The notes under the pieces were generated by a model. That model saw only the letters and a program-made list of their open reading frames with translations. It was not told the origin of the DNA and did no database searches. 64,000 bases of DNA. Source: Streptomyces sp. YS415. GTDB taxonomy: Bacteria > Actinomycetota > Actinomycetes > Streptomycetales > Streptomycetaceae. The first letter of the stretch is position 1. Every line of letters begins with the position of its first letter. Position numbers and translations under genes: made by a program. Of this stretch, positions 17,711 through 24,991 are shown piece after piece. The stretch is taken from positions 28,072 through 92,071 of the forward strand of contig NZ_JAMJFL010000031.1 of NCBI RefSeq assembly GCF_023544665.1, given 5' to 3'.

Positions 17711-18525
17711 CAGTAGCCCTCCGTGTGGTCCGGGTGGAAGCAGATCCGCCACTCCCGGGTCTCGCCCGGGCCCGCCATGACGTTCAGGTAGTACATGTCG
17801 TGGCCGGGCTGGGCGATCGACGGGCCGTGCCAGCCGTCGGGAACGAGGACGACATCACCCGTGCGGACCTCGGCGAGCAGGTCGGAGCCGCCCTCCCGGG
17901 AGGGGGACACCCGCTGGTAGCCGTAGCCGTGCGGGCCGTCGATCTCGAAGTAGTAGATCTCCTCCAGCTCCGACTCCTCGCCCGGCCGGTGCTCGTCGTG
18001 CTTGTGCGGCGGGTACGAGGACCAGTTGCCGCCGGGGGTGATGACCTCGACGGCGATGAGCTTGTCGCAGGCGAAGGCGTCGGCGGAGGCGAAGTTGCGG
18101 ACGTGGCGCAGCCGGTTGCCGCTGCCGCGCTCCTCCTTGGGGACCTCCGGCGCGGGGCCGTAGCGGGCGGGGAGTCGTCGCTCGCACCTTGCTCCTGCCA
18201 AAGCAAAGCGGCCACCCGCGCCGGAGGCGATCTGGACCCGGGCGTCCCGGGGGGCGTACGCGAAGTCGGTGACCGACGCGAACACGCTTTCCCGGCCCAG
18301 GAGTTGGAACTCTTCCTGTTCTGTTCGCACGGTACAACCGCCGGTGAGGGGCAGGACGATCCATTCGCTGTCCCCGGTGGCGAAGGTGTGCGTGCCGCCG
18401 GGCGCCAGCTCGACGATCCGCAGGCCGGCGTGCGCCCAGCCGGCCCGCTCGGGGCCGATGTCGAGGACGTGGTCCGCGTCGGCGGTCGCCCCCCTGGGGA
18501 CGTACAGCTCCTTGCTCGTCGTCAT
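17710..18525 (-). CDS. iolB: 5-deoxy-glucuronate isomerase
   Basis: 271 residues from ATG at 18525. Bicupin fold: TFATGDSEWIVLPLTGGC in the first half; NWSSYPPHKHDEHRPGEESELEEIYYFEID in the second half supplies the metal-binding His/Glu set, followed by VLVPDGWHGPSIAQPGHDMYYLNVMAGP, all typical of IolB. It converts 5-deoxy-glucuronate to 2-deoxy-5-keto-gluconate, the substrate of the IolC kinase. It follows the TIM-barrel gene by 7 bp and overlaps iolD by one base, so it sits in the middle of a tightly coupled operon. Confidence 0.94.
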   Translation of the reverse strand: MTTSKELYVPRGATADADHVLDIGPERAGWAHAGLRIVELAPGGTHTFATGDSEWIVLPLTGGCTVRTEQEEFQLLGRESVFASVTDFAYAPRDARVQIASGAGGRFALAGARCERRLPARYGPAPEVPKEERGSGNRLRHVRNFASADAFACDKLIAVEVITPGGNWSSYPPHKHDEHRPGEESELEEIYYFEIDGPHGYGYQRVSPSREGGSDLLAEVRTGDVVLVPDGWHGPSIAQPGHDMYYLNVMAGPGETREWRICFHPDHTEGY

Positions 18526-18532
18526 GCGGCCC

Positions 18533-19417
18533 TCACAGCAGTCCTACGGCGGTGTCCACGGCGGCGGCCACATCGCCGTCCGCCGGATACAGCAGCGAAC
18601 GGCCGACGACCAGGCCGCGCACGGTGGGGAGTTGGAGGGCGCCGCGCCACTTCTCGTAGGCGGCGTCCTGGTCGTCCCCGATGTCACCGCCGAGGAGGAC
18701 GGCGGGCAGCGTCGAGGTCTCCATGACCTGGGCCATGTCGTCCGGGTTGTCGGTGACCGGGACCTTGAGCCAGGTGTACGCCGAACTGCCGCCGAGGCCG
18801 GAGGCGATGGCGATGGACCGGGTGACCGCGTCGGCGGAGAGATCGTTGCGGAGTTTTCCGTCGGGGGTGCGACGGCTGATGAACGGCTCGACGAACAGGG
18901 GGAGTTGCCGGGCGGCCATCTCGTCGACGGCGCGGGCGGTGGACTCCAGGGTGTTCAGGGAGCCGGGGTCGTCGTAGTCGATGCGGAGGAGGAGCTTGCC
19001 GGCGTCGAAGTTGAGGCGGGCGATGTCCTCGGGGCGGTGGCCGGTGAAGCGGTCGTCGAGTTCGAAGACGGCGCCCTGGAGTCCGCCGCGGTTCATCGAG
19101 CCCATGACGACGCGGTCGTCGAGGGCGCCGAGGAGGAGCAGGTCGTCGAGGATGTCGGCGGTGGCGAGGACTCCGTCGACGCCGGGCCTGCTGAGCGCGA
19201 GGCAGAGGCGGTCGAGGAGGTCGGCGCGGTTGGCCATGGCGTGCTTGCGGTCGCCGACGCTCAGGGCTCCGCGGGCGGGGTGGTCGGCGGCGACGATCAT
19301 GAGGCGATCGCTGGTGGTGGTGAGCAGCGGGCGTCGCCTGCGGCGGGCGGCGGCTTCGGCGATGGCCTGGGGGTGTCTGGTGCGGGTGCGGATCAGCTCC
19401 GCGATGTCGACGGTCAC
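18533..19417 (-). CDS. TIM-barrel protein of inositol operons, candidate deoxyphosphogluconate aldolase
   Basis: 294 residues from GTG at 19417, overlapping the iolC stop (GTGA). A (beta/alpha)8 barrel of the type called Cgl0159 family in actinobacterial inositol operons: LMIVAADHPARGALSVG, GVLATADILDDLLLLG, NFDAGKLLLRIDYDD, LPLFVEPF, and SSAYTWLKVPVTDN with Lys218 at the place where class I aldolases of the DeoC/FbaB type carry the Schiff-base Lys. The protein ends with VRGLVVGRSLLYP. No canonical IolJ is in the operon, so I infer that this protein cleaves 2-deoxy-5-keto-gluconate 6-phosphate to DHAP and malonate semialdehyde. The reaction is inference from operon logic; the fold assignment is firmer. 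Confidence 0.75.
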   Translation of the reverse strand: MTVDIAELIRTRTRHPQAIAEAAARRRRRPLLTTTSDRLMIVAADHPARGALSVGDRKHAMANRADLLDRLCLALSRPGVDGVLATADILDDLLLLGALDDRVVMGSMNRGGLQGAVFELDDRFTGHRPEDIARLNFDAGKLLLRIDYDDPGSLNTLESTARAVDEMAARQLPLFVEPFISRRTPDGKLRNDLSADAVTRSIAIASGLGGSSAYTWLKVPVTDNPDDMAQVMETSTLPAVLLGGDIGDDQDAAYEKWRGALQLPTVRGLVVGRSLLYPADGDVAAAVDTAVGLL

Positions 19418-20586
19418 CGGGGGGCTCCGTCTCCGGGCTCGGGCTCGGCCTCGGCTTCGCCTTCGGCCGATGGGTTCCCACCCGGACCACCCGTGCTGCT
19501 CTCGTCGTCGGGTGCGGGTGGCCCCTGTGGGGCGGAATCGCCGTCGGCGGGTGCGGGGGGTGGGGGTGGGGTGCTGTTGCCGGTGTCGGGTGCGGAGGGC
19601 TCTGGTGGGGTGGGGGTGCCGTCGGCGGGTGCGGGCGGTGGGACTGTTCCTGTGGTGAGGGCCGTTTTTACCTCCTCGGGAGTGGGCATGGCCGAGGAGC
19701 ATTCCAGGCGGGAGGCGACGATGGCGCCGGCCGCGTTGGCGTGGCGCATGGTCGTCTCCAGGTCCCAGCCGTTGAGCAGGCCGTGGCAGAGGGAGCCGCC
19801 GAAAGCGTCGCCGGCGCCTAGGCCGTTGAGGACGGTCACCGGGAGCGGGGGGACCTCCGCCCGGTCGCCGTCGCGGTGCACGGCCAGCACTCCCTTCGGG
19901 CCCAGCTTGACCACAGCGAGCTCCACCCCGGCGTCGAGCAGCGCGCGGGCGGCCGCGTGCGGGTCGCGGACGCCGGTGGCGACCTCCACCTCGTCGAGGT
20001 TGCCGACGGCGACGGTGGCGTACCGGAGGGCTTCGGCGTAGAAGGGGCGGGCCGCGTCGGGGTCGCTCCAGAACATGGGGCGCCAGTCGAGGTCGAACAC
20101 CGTGATGCCGGACTTGGCGCGGTGGGCGAGCGCCGCGAGGGTCGCCGTACGGCTGGGCTCCTCGCTCAGTCCGGTGCCGGTCATCCAGAAGATCCGGGCG
20201 TCGCGGACCGCGTCGAGGTCGAGTTCATGGGCGTCGATCTCCAGGTCGGGCGCCTTGGGCTGCCGGTAGAAGTAGAGCGGGAAGTCGTCCGGCGGGAACA
20301 CCTCGCAGAAGGTGACCGGAGTGGGCAGGCCCGGGACCGGGGCCACCCAGCGGTCGTCGACGCCGAAGCCCCGCAGGGCCTCGTGCAGATAGGTGCCGAA
20401 GGGGTCGTCGCCGGTGCGGGTGATGACGGCGGTGTTCCGGCCCAGCCGGGCTGCGGCGACCGCGACGTTCGTCGCCGAGCCGCCGAGGAACTTGCCGAAG
20501 GAGGTGACCTGCGGCAGGGGGACGCCCGTCTGCAACGGATAGAGGTCCACCCCGATCCGCCCCATGGTGATCAGGTCGTACGCCAT
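19414..20586 (-). CDS. iolC: 5-dehydro-2-deoxygluconokinase with long Pro/Ala-rich tail
   Basis: 390 residues from ATG at 20586, with GAAGGGA upstream. PfkB/ribokinase fold: GGSATNVAVAAARLGRNTAVITRTGDDPFG near the N-terminus and the C-terminal signature NGLGAGDAFGGSL with catalytic base Asp260. It phosphorylates 2-deoxy-5-keto-gluconate. The kinase fold ends near residue 313. Residues 314-390 are a low-complexity tail of Pro, Ala, Asp, Gly and Glu with repeated PPAPADG-like units, not expected in IolC. The tail runs right to the GTGA overlap with the aldolase-like gene. First gene of the operon; its promoter lies in 20587-20726. Confidence 0.92.
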   Translation of the reverse strand: MAYDLITMGRIGVDLYPLQTGVPLPQVTSFGKFLGGSATNVAVAAARLGRNTAVITRTGDDPFGTYLHEALRGFGVDDRWVAPVPGLPTPVTFCEVFPPDDFPLYFYRQPKAPDLEIDAHELDLDAVRDARIFWMTGTGLSEEPSRTATLAALAHRAKSGITVFDLDWRPMFWSDPDAARPFYAEALRYATVAVGNLDEVEVATGVRDPHAAARALLDAGVELAVVKLGPKGVLAVHRDGDRAEVPPLPVTVLNGLGAGDAFGGSLCHGLLNGWDLETTMRHANAAGAIVASRLECSSAMPTPEEVKTALTTGTVPPPAPADGTPTPPEPSAPDTGNSTPPPPPAPADGDSAPQGPPAPDDESSTGGPGGNPSAEGEAEAEPEPGDGAPR

Positions 20587-20726
20587 CGCGTTCCCTTCGT
20601 ATCGGCTCTCCCGGCTTTCTAGCCCTGGGGACGGAGCCCTGTCAATGTTTTGTCCAGACATTCGGACCAGAAGTGGGACGGGTCCTGTGGGTGTTGTTCT
20701 CGGCGTGCGGCTGGAATGCTCTGTGC
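20587..20726. promoter_or_regulatory. divergent iolC / AraC-regulator promoter region with small inverted repeats
   Basis: About 140 bases between the iolC start and the chosen start of the AraC-type gene. AATGT-N9-ACATT spans 20644-20662 and overlaps TGTCCAGACA (20651-20660), which has TGTC/GACA arms like many GntR-type operators. This is the only region that can hold the iol operon promoter, so it is the place to look for an inositol-responsive operator. Site identity is not proven. Confidence 0.4.
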
Positions 20727-21650
20727 GTGCTTGTTCGGTCCGGGCACGGGCCCGATGGATCCTGGGAAGTCGCCTTCGGCCGGCCGCACCCCCGCTTGCG
20801 GCCGGGACTGATCAGCTATCGCGGGTTCCGGCTCGGTTTCGCGCGGCCCCGGCGGCGGCTGGAGACGCCGATCGGGGCGGCGACCGTGGTGTTCGGGTTC
20901 GGGGATCCGGTGCGCATCCTGCGGCCGGGCCGGGCGCCCGACACGCTGGTGTCCCTGTTCTGTGGGCCCACGACCACCCCGGCCGTCGGTGAGCACGGCG
21001 GGCGGCTGGCCGGGATCGAGGTGCTGCTCACGCCGTGGGCCGCGTTCACCCTGTTCGGGACGCCGCAGCACGAACTCGCCGAGCGCACGGTCGACCCCGA
21101 CGACCTGCCGCACGCCCTGGACATCGGCGTGTGCGAACTCGCCGGTGCGCTGGCCGCGTTGCCGACCTGGCAGAGCCGGTTCGGGCTGCTGGACGAGGTG
21201 TTCACGCGCTGGTCCGCGGCCGGGGTGCCCAGTTCGGCGCGGGTGGTGCGGGCCTGGTCGGAACTGGTGCGCACGGGTGGCGCGATGCCGGTGCCGCGGC
21301 TCGCGGAGGAGGTCGGCTGGAGTGCGCGGCACCTGGAGAACCGGTTCCGGGAGCAGATCGGTCTGGGCCCGAAGGCCGCGGCCCGGGTGCTGCGCCTGCA
21401 GCGGGCCCGGCGCCTGCTCGCGGCCGGACGTGGCGCCGCCGAGACCGCAGCCCTGTGCGGGTTCTACGACCAGGCCCATCTCAGCGGTGAGTTCAAGACG
21501 ATGACGGGGTGCACGCCCCGGGAGTTCACGGCCGCCCGGCGGTCGTCCGTGCCGACGGCGGACGGGGCTCCGGGCGCCGACCGGCTGGCGGGCGAGGCCA
21601 CCAGTGTGGTGCTCGCGTCCGGCGGTAGTTCGGTTTTTTCCAATACCTGA
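20727..21650 (+). CDS. AraC-family transcriptional regulator
   Basis: 307 residues if GTG at 20727 is the start (GGAA about 10 bases upstream). The frame is open to 20673, so the start is uncertain. The N-terminal sensory part contains RPGLISYRGFRLGFARPRR and IEVLLTPWAAFTLFG. The C-terminal double helix-turn-helix has MPVPRLAEEVGWSARHLENRFREQIGLGPKAAARVLRLQRARRLL and AALCGFYDQAHLSGEFKTMTGCTPREF, a complete AraC/XylS DNA-binding domain. It is divergent from the iol operon and may regulate it, though Streptomyces iol operons can also be controlled by GntR-type proteins. A strong terminator follows. Confidence 0.87.
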   Translation: MLVRSGHGPDGSWEVAFGRPHPRLRPGLISYRGFRLGFARPRRRLETPIGAATVVFGFGDPVRILRPGRAPDTLVSLFCGPTTTPAVGEHGGRLAGIEVLLTPWAAFTLFGTPQHELAERTVDPDDLPHALDIGVCELAGALAALPTWQSRFGLLDEVFTRWSAAGVPSSARVVRAWSELVRTGGAMPVPRLAEEVGWSARHLENRFREQIGLGPKAAARVLRLQRARRLLAAGRGAAETAALCGFYDQAHLSGEFKTMTGCTPREFTAARRSSVPTADGAPGADRLAGEATSVVLASGGSSVFSNT

Positions 21651-22041
21651 CGGGATCTCCCCCGGCACGCTGTGCCCCTGACCTCGAGCCGACGACGAGC
21701 CGAGGTCGGCGGGGGAAACGGCGGGCCGGACCTGACGCAGCGGGTCCGGCCCGCCCTGCCGTCCCCGTACATCTGCCGTCCCCGCACATCGCGCCCCGGC
21801 CGTCAACGCGCCACGCCACACGCCCGCGTGCGCCTTTGCCTCACCTGTGTCACAAACGCCCCCCTTGTGTCACACATGTCGCGTCTACGCGGTCCTTGCG
21901 TCACACCCGGTGCACAGCCCCAACCCTGCGGTCACTGAGCGTCGTTCACCGGGCACAGGCTTTGTGATCGCCAGCGCAGCGCCCGGTACCCCCGACGGCC
22001 GTTCCGGCCGCCGCCGCGGTGCGCGCGGGGAGGTGCACGTC
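21651..22041. promoter_or_regulatory. 391-bp intergenic region: terminator plus repeated TTGTGTCACA-like elements
   Basis: After the AraC gene there is a terminator (21720-21755). Then a block of related direct repeats: TTGCCTCACC (21835-21844), TGTGTCACA (21846-21854), TTGTGTCACA (21865-21874) and TTGCGTCACAC (21896-21906). The middle two are exactly 20 bp apart. They precede the small MerR-like gene at 22042 and look like operator elements. No coding sequence seen. Confidence 0.5.
21720..21755 (+). terminator. hairpin terminator after the AraC-type gene
   Basis: Perfect 13-bp stem GGCGGGCCGGACC (21720-21732) with its complement at 21743-21755 and a 10-base loop, 70 bp past the stop codon. 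Confidence 0.85.
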
Positions 22042-22242
22042 ATGACCGACCGACGGCTCTGGTCCTACAAGGAGATCGCGGCGCACATCCGGGTGCAGCC
22101 CGACACCGTGCGGTCCTATCGCAAGCACGGGCTGCTGCCACCGCCCGACCACGTGGAGGGCGGCAAGCCCTACTGGTACGCCGACACCGTCCGGGCGTGG
22201 GTCGCCTCCCGCCCGGGCAACCGCGGCCGGCGGGCCGACTGA
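22042..22242 (+). CDS. small MerR/excisionase-like helix-turn-helix protein
   Basis: 66 residues from ATG at 22042; GGGGAGGTG lies 7 bases upstream and decides the start. A winged helix-turn-helix core of the MerR/AlpA type fills almost the whole protein: LWSYKEIAAHIRVQPDTVRSYRKHGLLPPPDHVEGGKPYWYADTV, followed by a basic tail. There is no ligand-binding or dimerisation extension, so it is a DNA-binding domain only. Such proteins act as small regulators or excisionase-like factors; no integrase is nearby, so a host regulator is more likely. The repeat block upstream may be an autoregulatory site. Confidence 0.75.
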   Translation: MTDRRLWSYKEIAAHIRVQPDTVRSYRKHGLLPPPDHVEGGKPYWYADTVRAWVASRPGNRGRRAD

Positions 22243-22274
22243 CGCTCCAGCGGCCCGGCAATCGGCCGGGAGTG

Positions 22275-23318
22275 TCAGCTCCAGGGATCGATGACCGTCA
22301 CCCCCGACCCCGGCGCCGTGCCCATCGCCGCCAGCGCGGCCGGGGTCTCGTCCAGGGTGATGGTGGAGGTGACCAGGAGGTCCGGGCGCAGTACGCCGGA
22401 CCGGACGAGTTCCAGCATCGGCGGGTAGGTGTGCGCGGCCATGCCGTGGCTGCCGAGGAGTTCCAGCTCCCAGCCGATGGCGCGGGCCATCGGGACGGGG
22501 GTGGTGCCGTCGGCCGAGGGCAGCAGGCCCACCTGGAGGTGCCGGCCGCGGCGGCGCAGGCTGTGCACCGAGGCCGCGCAGGTGACGGGCGAGCCCAGGG
22601 CGTCGAGGGAGAGGTGGGCACCGCCACCGGTCAGCTCCCGGACCGCCCCGGCGGTGTCCGGGGTGCTTGCGGCGTCCACGCAGTGCGCGGCACCGAACGT
22701 CCGCGCCAGTTCCAGCGCCCGGGGCGAGACGTCCACGGCGACGACCCGCGCGCCCGACGCGGCCGCGATCATCACCGCGGACAGGCCGACCCCGCCGCAG
22801 CCGTGCACCGCCACCCACTCCCCCGCGGCGACCCGGCCGCGCTGCACGACCGCCCGGAACGCGGTGGCGAACCGGCAGCCGAGCGAGGCGGCGGTGGCGC
22901 AGGACAGGTCGTCCGGGATCGCGACCAGGTTCACCTCGGCGTGGTCCAGTGCCACGTACTGGGCGAAGGAGCCCCAGTGCGTGAAGCCGGGCTGGGTCTG
23001 CCGCTCGCACACCTGCTGGTCGCCCGCCGCGCAGGCCGGGCAGCTTCCGCAGGCGCAGACGAAGGGGACGGTGACCCGGTCGCCGGGGCGCCATCCGGTC
23101 ACCCCGGCGCCCACCGCCTCGACGACTCCTGCGAGTTCATGGCCGGGGACGTGCGGCAGCGTGATGTCGGGGTCGTGGCCCTGCCAGCCGTGCCAGTCGC
23201 TGCGGCACAGGCCGGTGGCCTCGACCCGGACCACGACTCCGTGGTCGGCGGGGCGGGGGTCGGGCAGGTCGCGTACCTCGGCGGGTTCGCCGTACTGCTC
23301 GAAGACCACGGCTCGCAT
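22275..23318 (-). CDS. zinc-dependent alcohol dehydrogenase (MDR family)
   Basis: 347 residues from ATG at 23318. GroES-like domain: catalytic zinc ligands in TGLCRSDWHGWQGHD and VPGHELAGVVEAVG, and the structural zinc loop CACGSCPACAAGDQQVC with four Cys. Rossmann domain: VHGCGGVGLSAVMIAAASGARVVAVDV, an NAD(P)-binding motif with Asp at the end of beta2, favouring NAD. The C-terminus closes with LDETPAALAAMGTAPGSGVTVI. It oxidises an alcohol or reduces the matching carbonyl; the substrate is unknown. It sits between the MerR-like gene and the antiporter on the same strand as the antiporter (43-bp gap), perhaps in one transcript. Confidence 0.88.
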   Translation of the reverse strand: MRAVVFEQYGEPAEVRDLPDPRPADHGVVVRVEATGLCRSDWHGWQGHDPDITLPHVPGHELAGVVEAVGAGVTGWRPGDRVTVPFVCACGSCPACAAGDQQVCERQTQPGFTHWGSFAQYVALDHAEVNLVAIPDDLSCATAASLGCRFATAFRAVVQRGRVAAGEWVAVHGCGGVGLSAVMIAAASGARVVAVDVSPRALELARTFGAAHCVDAASTPDTAGAVRELTGGGAHLSLDALGSPVTCAASVHSLRRRGRHLQVGLLPSADGTTPVPMARAIGWELELLGSHGMAAHTYPPMLELVRSGVLRPDLLVTSTITLDETPAALAAMGTAPGSGVTVIDPWS

Positions 23319-23361
23319 GGGGCTCCTTCCTCCCCGGCGAAGACTAGGCCCGGTCCCCGGA

Positions 23362-24561
23362 TCACCACGACTCCGGTTCCCCGGCCGCCTTTCGCGGCGC
23401 CGCGCGCTCGCCCCGCAGCCGCAGTCCGGCCAGCGGGAACACCAGCACCGACACCATGGCCGCGCCGACCAGGGCCGCCGCCTCGTCGGTGCGCATCGTG
23501 CCGGCGTCCACGCCGATCGTCGTGATGGCCACGACCAGCGGCAGGGCGGTGGCGGCGAACAGGGTCAGGGCGCCCCGGTCGCGGCGGCCGAGGTCGCGCG
23601 GGGCCAGGGCGTACACCGGCAGCCCCCGGACAGCGAGGAAGAGCACCAGGAACAGCGGCAGGAGCAGCAGGGCGCGACCGCCGGACAGCAGGGAGTCCAG
23701 GTCGAACTCGATGCCGGTGACCACGTAGAACACCGGCACCAGGAAGCCGAAGCCCATCGCCTCGACCTTCTCCATGACCGGTTCCGCGCTCCGGGGCGCC
23801 GAGCCGTGCAGCACCAGCCGGGCGATCACCCCGGCGGCGAAGGCGCCGAGCAGGGTGTCCAGGCCCAGCGCCTGGGAGACGCCGAGCATGACCGCGAGCA
23901 GCAGGACCACGAGGCGTACGGCGAACTGGCCGCTGGTGTGCAGCGTCAGCTCGACCACCCGGGTGAACCAGGGCGGGCGGGGCCGCGTCGCCCACCACAC
24001 GGCCACCGCCGTCAGGAGCGCGAACGCGGCCAGTACCGCCGTCGAGCGGCCCGGCGAACGGCCGCTCAGCAGCAGGGCGATGGCGATGATCGGCCCGAAC
24101 TCCCCGACCGCGCCGAACGTCAGCATCACCGAGCCGAACCGGGAGCGCAGGTCACCCGCGTCACGCAGCATGGGCAGGACGGTGCCGAGGGCGGTGCTGG
24201 TGAGCGCCGTACCGATGTAGACGCCCCGGTCGAAGCCGGACAGCAGGGTGGCCAGACCCAGGCCCACCGCGAGGGAGATCAGCCAGGCCCGCACCGACCG
24301 GCGCAGGGTGGCGCCGCGTACCTTGTCGAACTCGATCTCGTAGCCCGCGAGGAAGATCAGCATCGCCAGGCCGAGATCGGCGAGGACGTCGATGACCTCG
24401 CCCTCCCCCGCCCAGCCGAGCACGTCCGGGCCCACCAGGATGCCCAGCGCGATCTCGAAGATGACGAGCGGGACCGGCAGTCGGCGGCCGACCCCATGGG
24501 CGAGCAGCGGCGCCAGCACCGCGATGGACATGATGAGGATGAGCGTCCCGGCCTGCGACAT
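23362..24561 (-). CDS. Kef/CPA2-type cation:proton antiporter
   Basis: 399 residues from ATG at 24561. About twelve membrane segments in the Na+/H+ exchanger fold: LILIMSIAVLAPLLAHGVGRRLPVPLVIFEIALGILVGPDVLGW at the N-terminus, LAMLIFLAGYEIEFDKVRG, TLLSGFDRGVYIGTALTSTALGTVLPML, and DTLLGAFAAGVIARL. No C-terminal TrkA-N/RCK domain is present, so it is the short form. It should exchange K+ or Na+ for protons at the plasma membrane. Divergent from copZ; the CsoR-type operator lies 112 bp from its start, so copper control of this side is possible but unproven. Confidence 0.87.
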   Translation of the reverse strand: MSQAGTLILIMSIAVLAPLLAHGVGRRLPVPLVIFEIALGILVGPDVLGWAGEGEVIDVLADLGLAMLIFLAGYEIEFDKVRGATLRRSVRAWLISLAVGLGLATLLSGFDRGVYIGTALTSTALGTVLPMLRDAGDLRSRFGSVMLTFGAVGEFGPIIAIALLLSGRSPGRSTAVLAAFALLTAVAVWWATRPRPPWFTRVVELTLHTSGQFAVRLVVLLLAVMLGVSQALGLDTLLGAFAAGVIARLVLHGSAPRSAEPVMEKVEAMGFGFLVPVFYVVTGIEFDLDSLLSGGRALLLLPLFLVLFLAVRGLPVYALAPRDLGRRDRGALTLFAATALPLVVAITTIGVDAGTMRTDEAAALVGAAMVSVLVFPLAGLRLRGERAAPRKAAGEPESW

Positions 24562-24672
24562 AGGGCGTACCTACCATGAGGAGGGGACAAATCATCTCAA
24601 CCCGAGGGATTCTCCCGAGGGCCGGGCTTGCGTAGACGGGCGCGCCCGCCCGCAGGGACCCTCCTTGGAGGA

Positions 24673-24689
24673 ATACCCCGCCGGGGTAT
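24673..24689. promoter_or_regulatory. CsoR-type copper operator
   Basis: ATACCCC-GCC-GGGGTAT, a perfect 7-bp inverted repeat with 3-bp spacer. It matches the known actinobacterial CsoR binding pattern (TACCCC...GGGGTA) at copZ-copA promoters. It is 69 bp upstream of the copZ start. A csoR gene is not in this window, so the repressor must act in trans. Confidence 0.85.
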
Positions 24690-24757
24690 ACGGTGGTGTG
24701 ATACGGGAACCCCTCGTGGTACCCGTCGGCCCCACATGCCTCGACGAGGAGAACAAC

Positions 24758-24973
24758 ATGAGCGTCAGCGCCGTCTACAAGGTCAACGGGATGAGCTGCG
24801 GACACTGCGAGGGCGCCGTCTCCGGCGAGATCTCCGAGCTGCCCGGCGTGAGCTCCGTGAAGGCCGTGGCCTCCACCGGCGAGGTGACCGTCGTCTCCGC
24901 GGAGGCGCTGCGCGAGGAGGACGTGCGCGCGGCCGTGGACGAGGCCGGTTTTGAACTCGTCGGCGCCGTCTGA
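24758..24973 (+). CDS. copZ: copper chaperone
   Basis: 71 residues from ATG at 24758 with GACGAGGAG upstream. A single heavy-metal-associated ferredoxin-like domain with the metal-binding motif MSCGHC (Met-x-Cys-x-x-Cys) near residue 12. It carries Cu(I) in the cytoplasm and delivers it to the P-type ATPase. The copA start follows 18 bp after its stop, so the two are co-transcribed. Controlled by the CsoR-type operator directly upstream, hence induced when cytoplasmic copper rises. Confidence 0.93.
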   Translation: MSVSAVYKVNGMSCGHCEGAVSGEISELPGVSSVKAVASTGEVTVVSAEALREEDVRAAVDEAGFELVGAV

Positions 24974-24991
24974 GCCGTACGGAGTCCGGCC

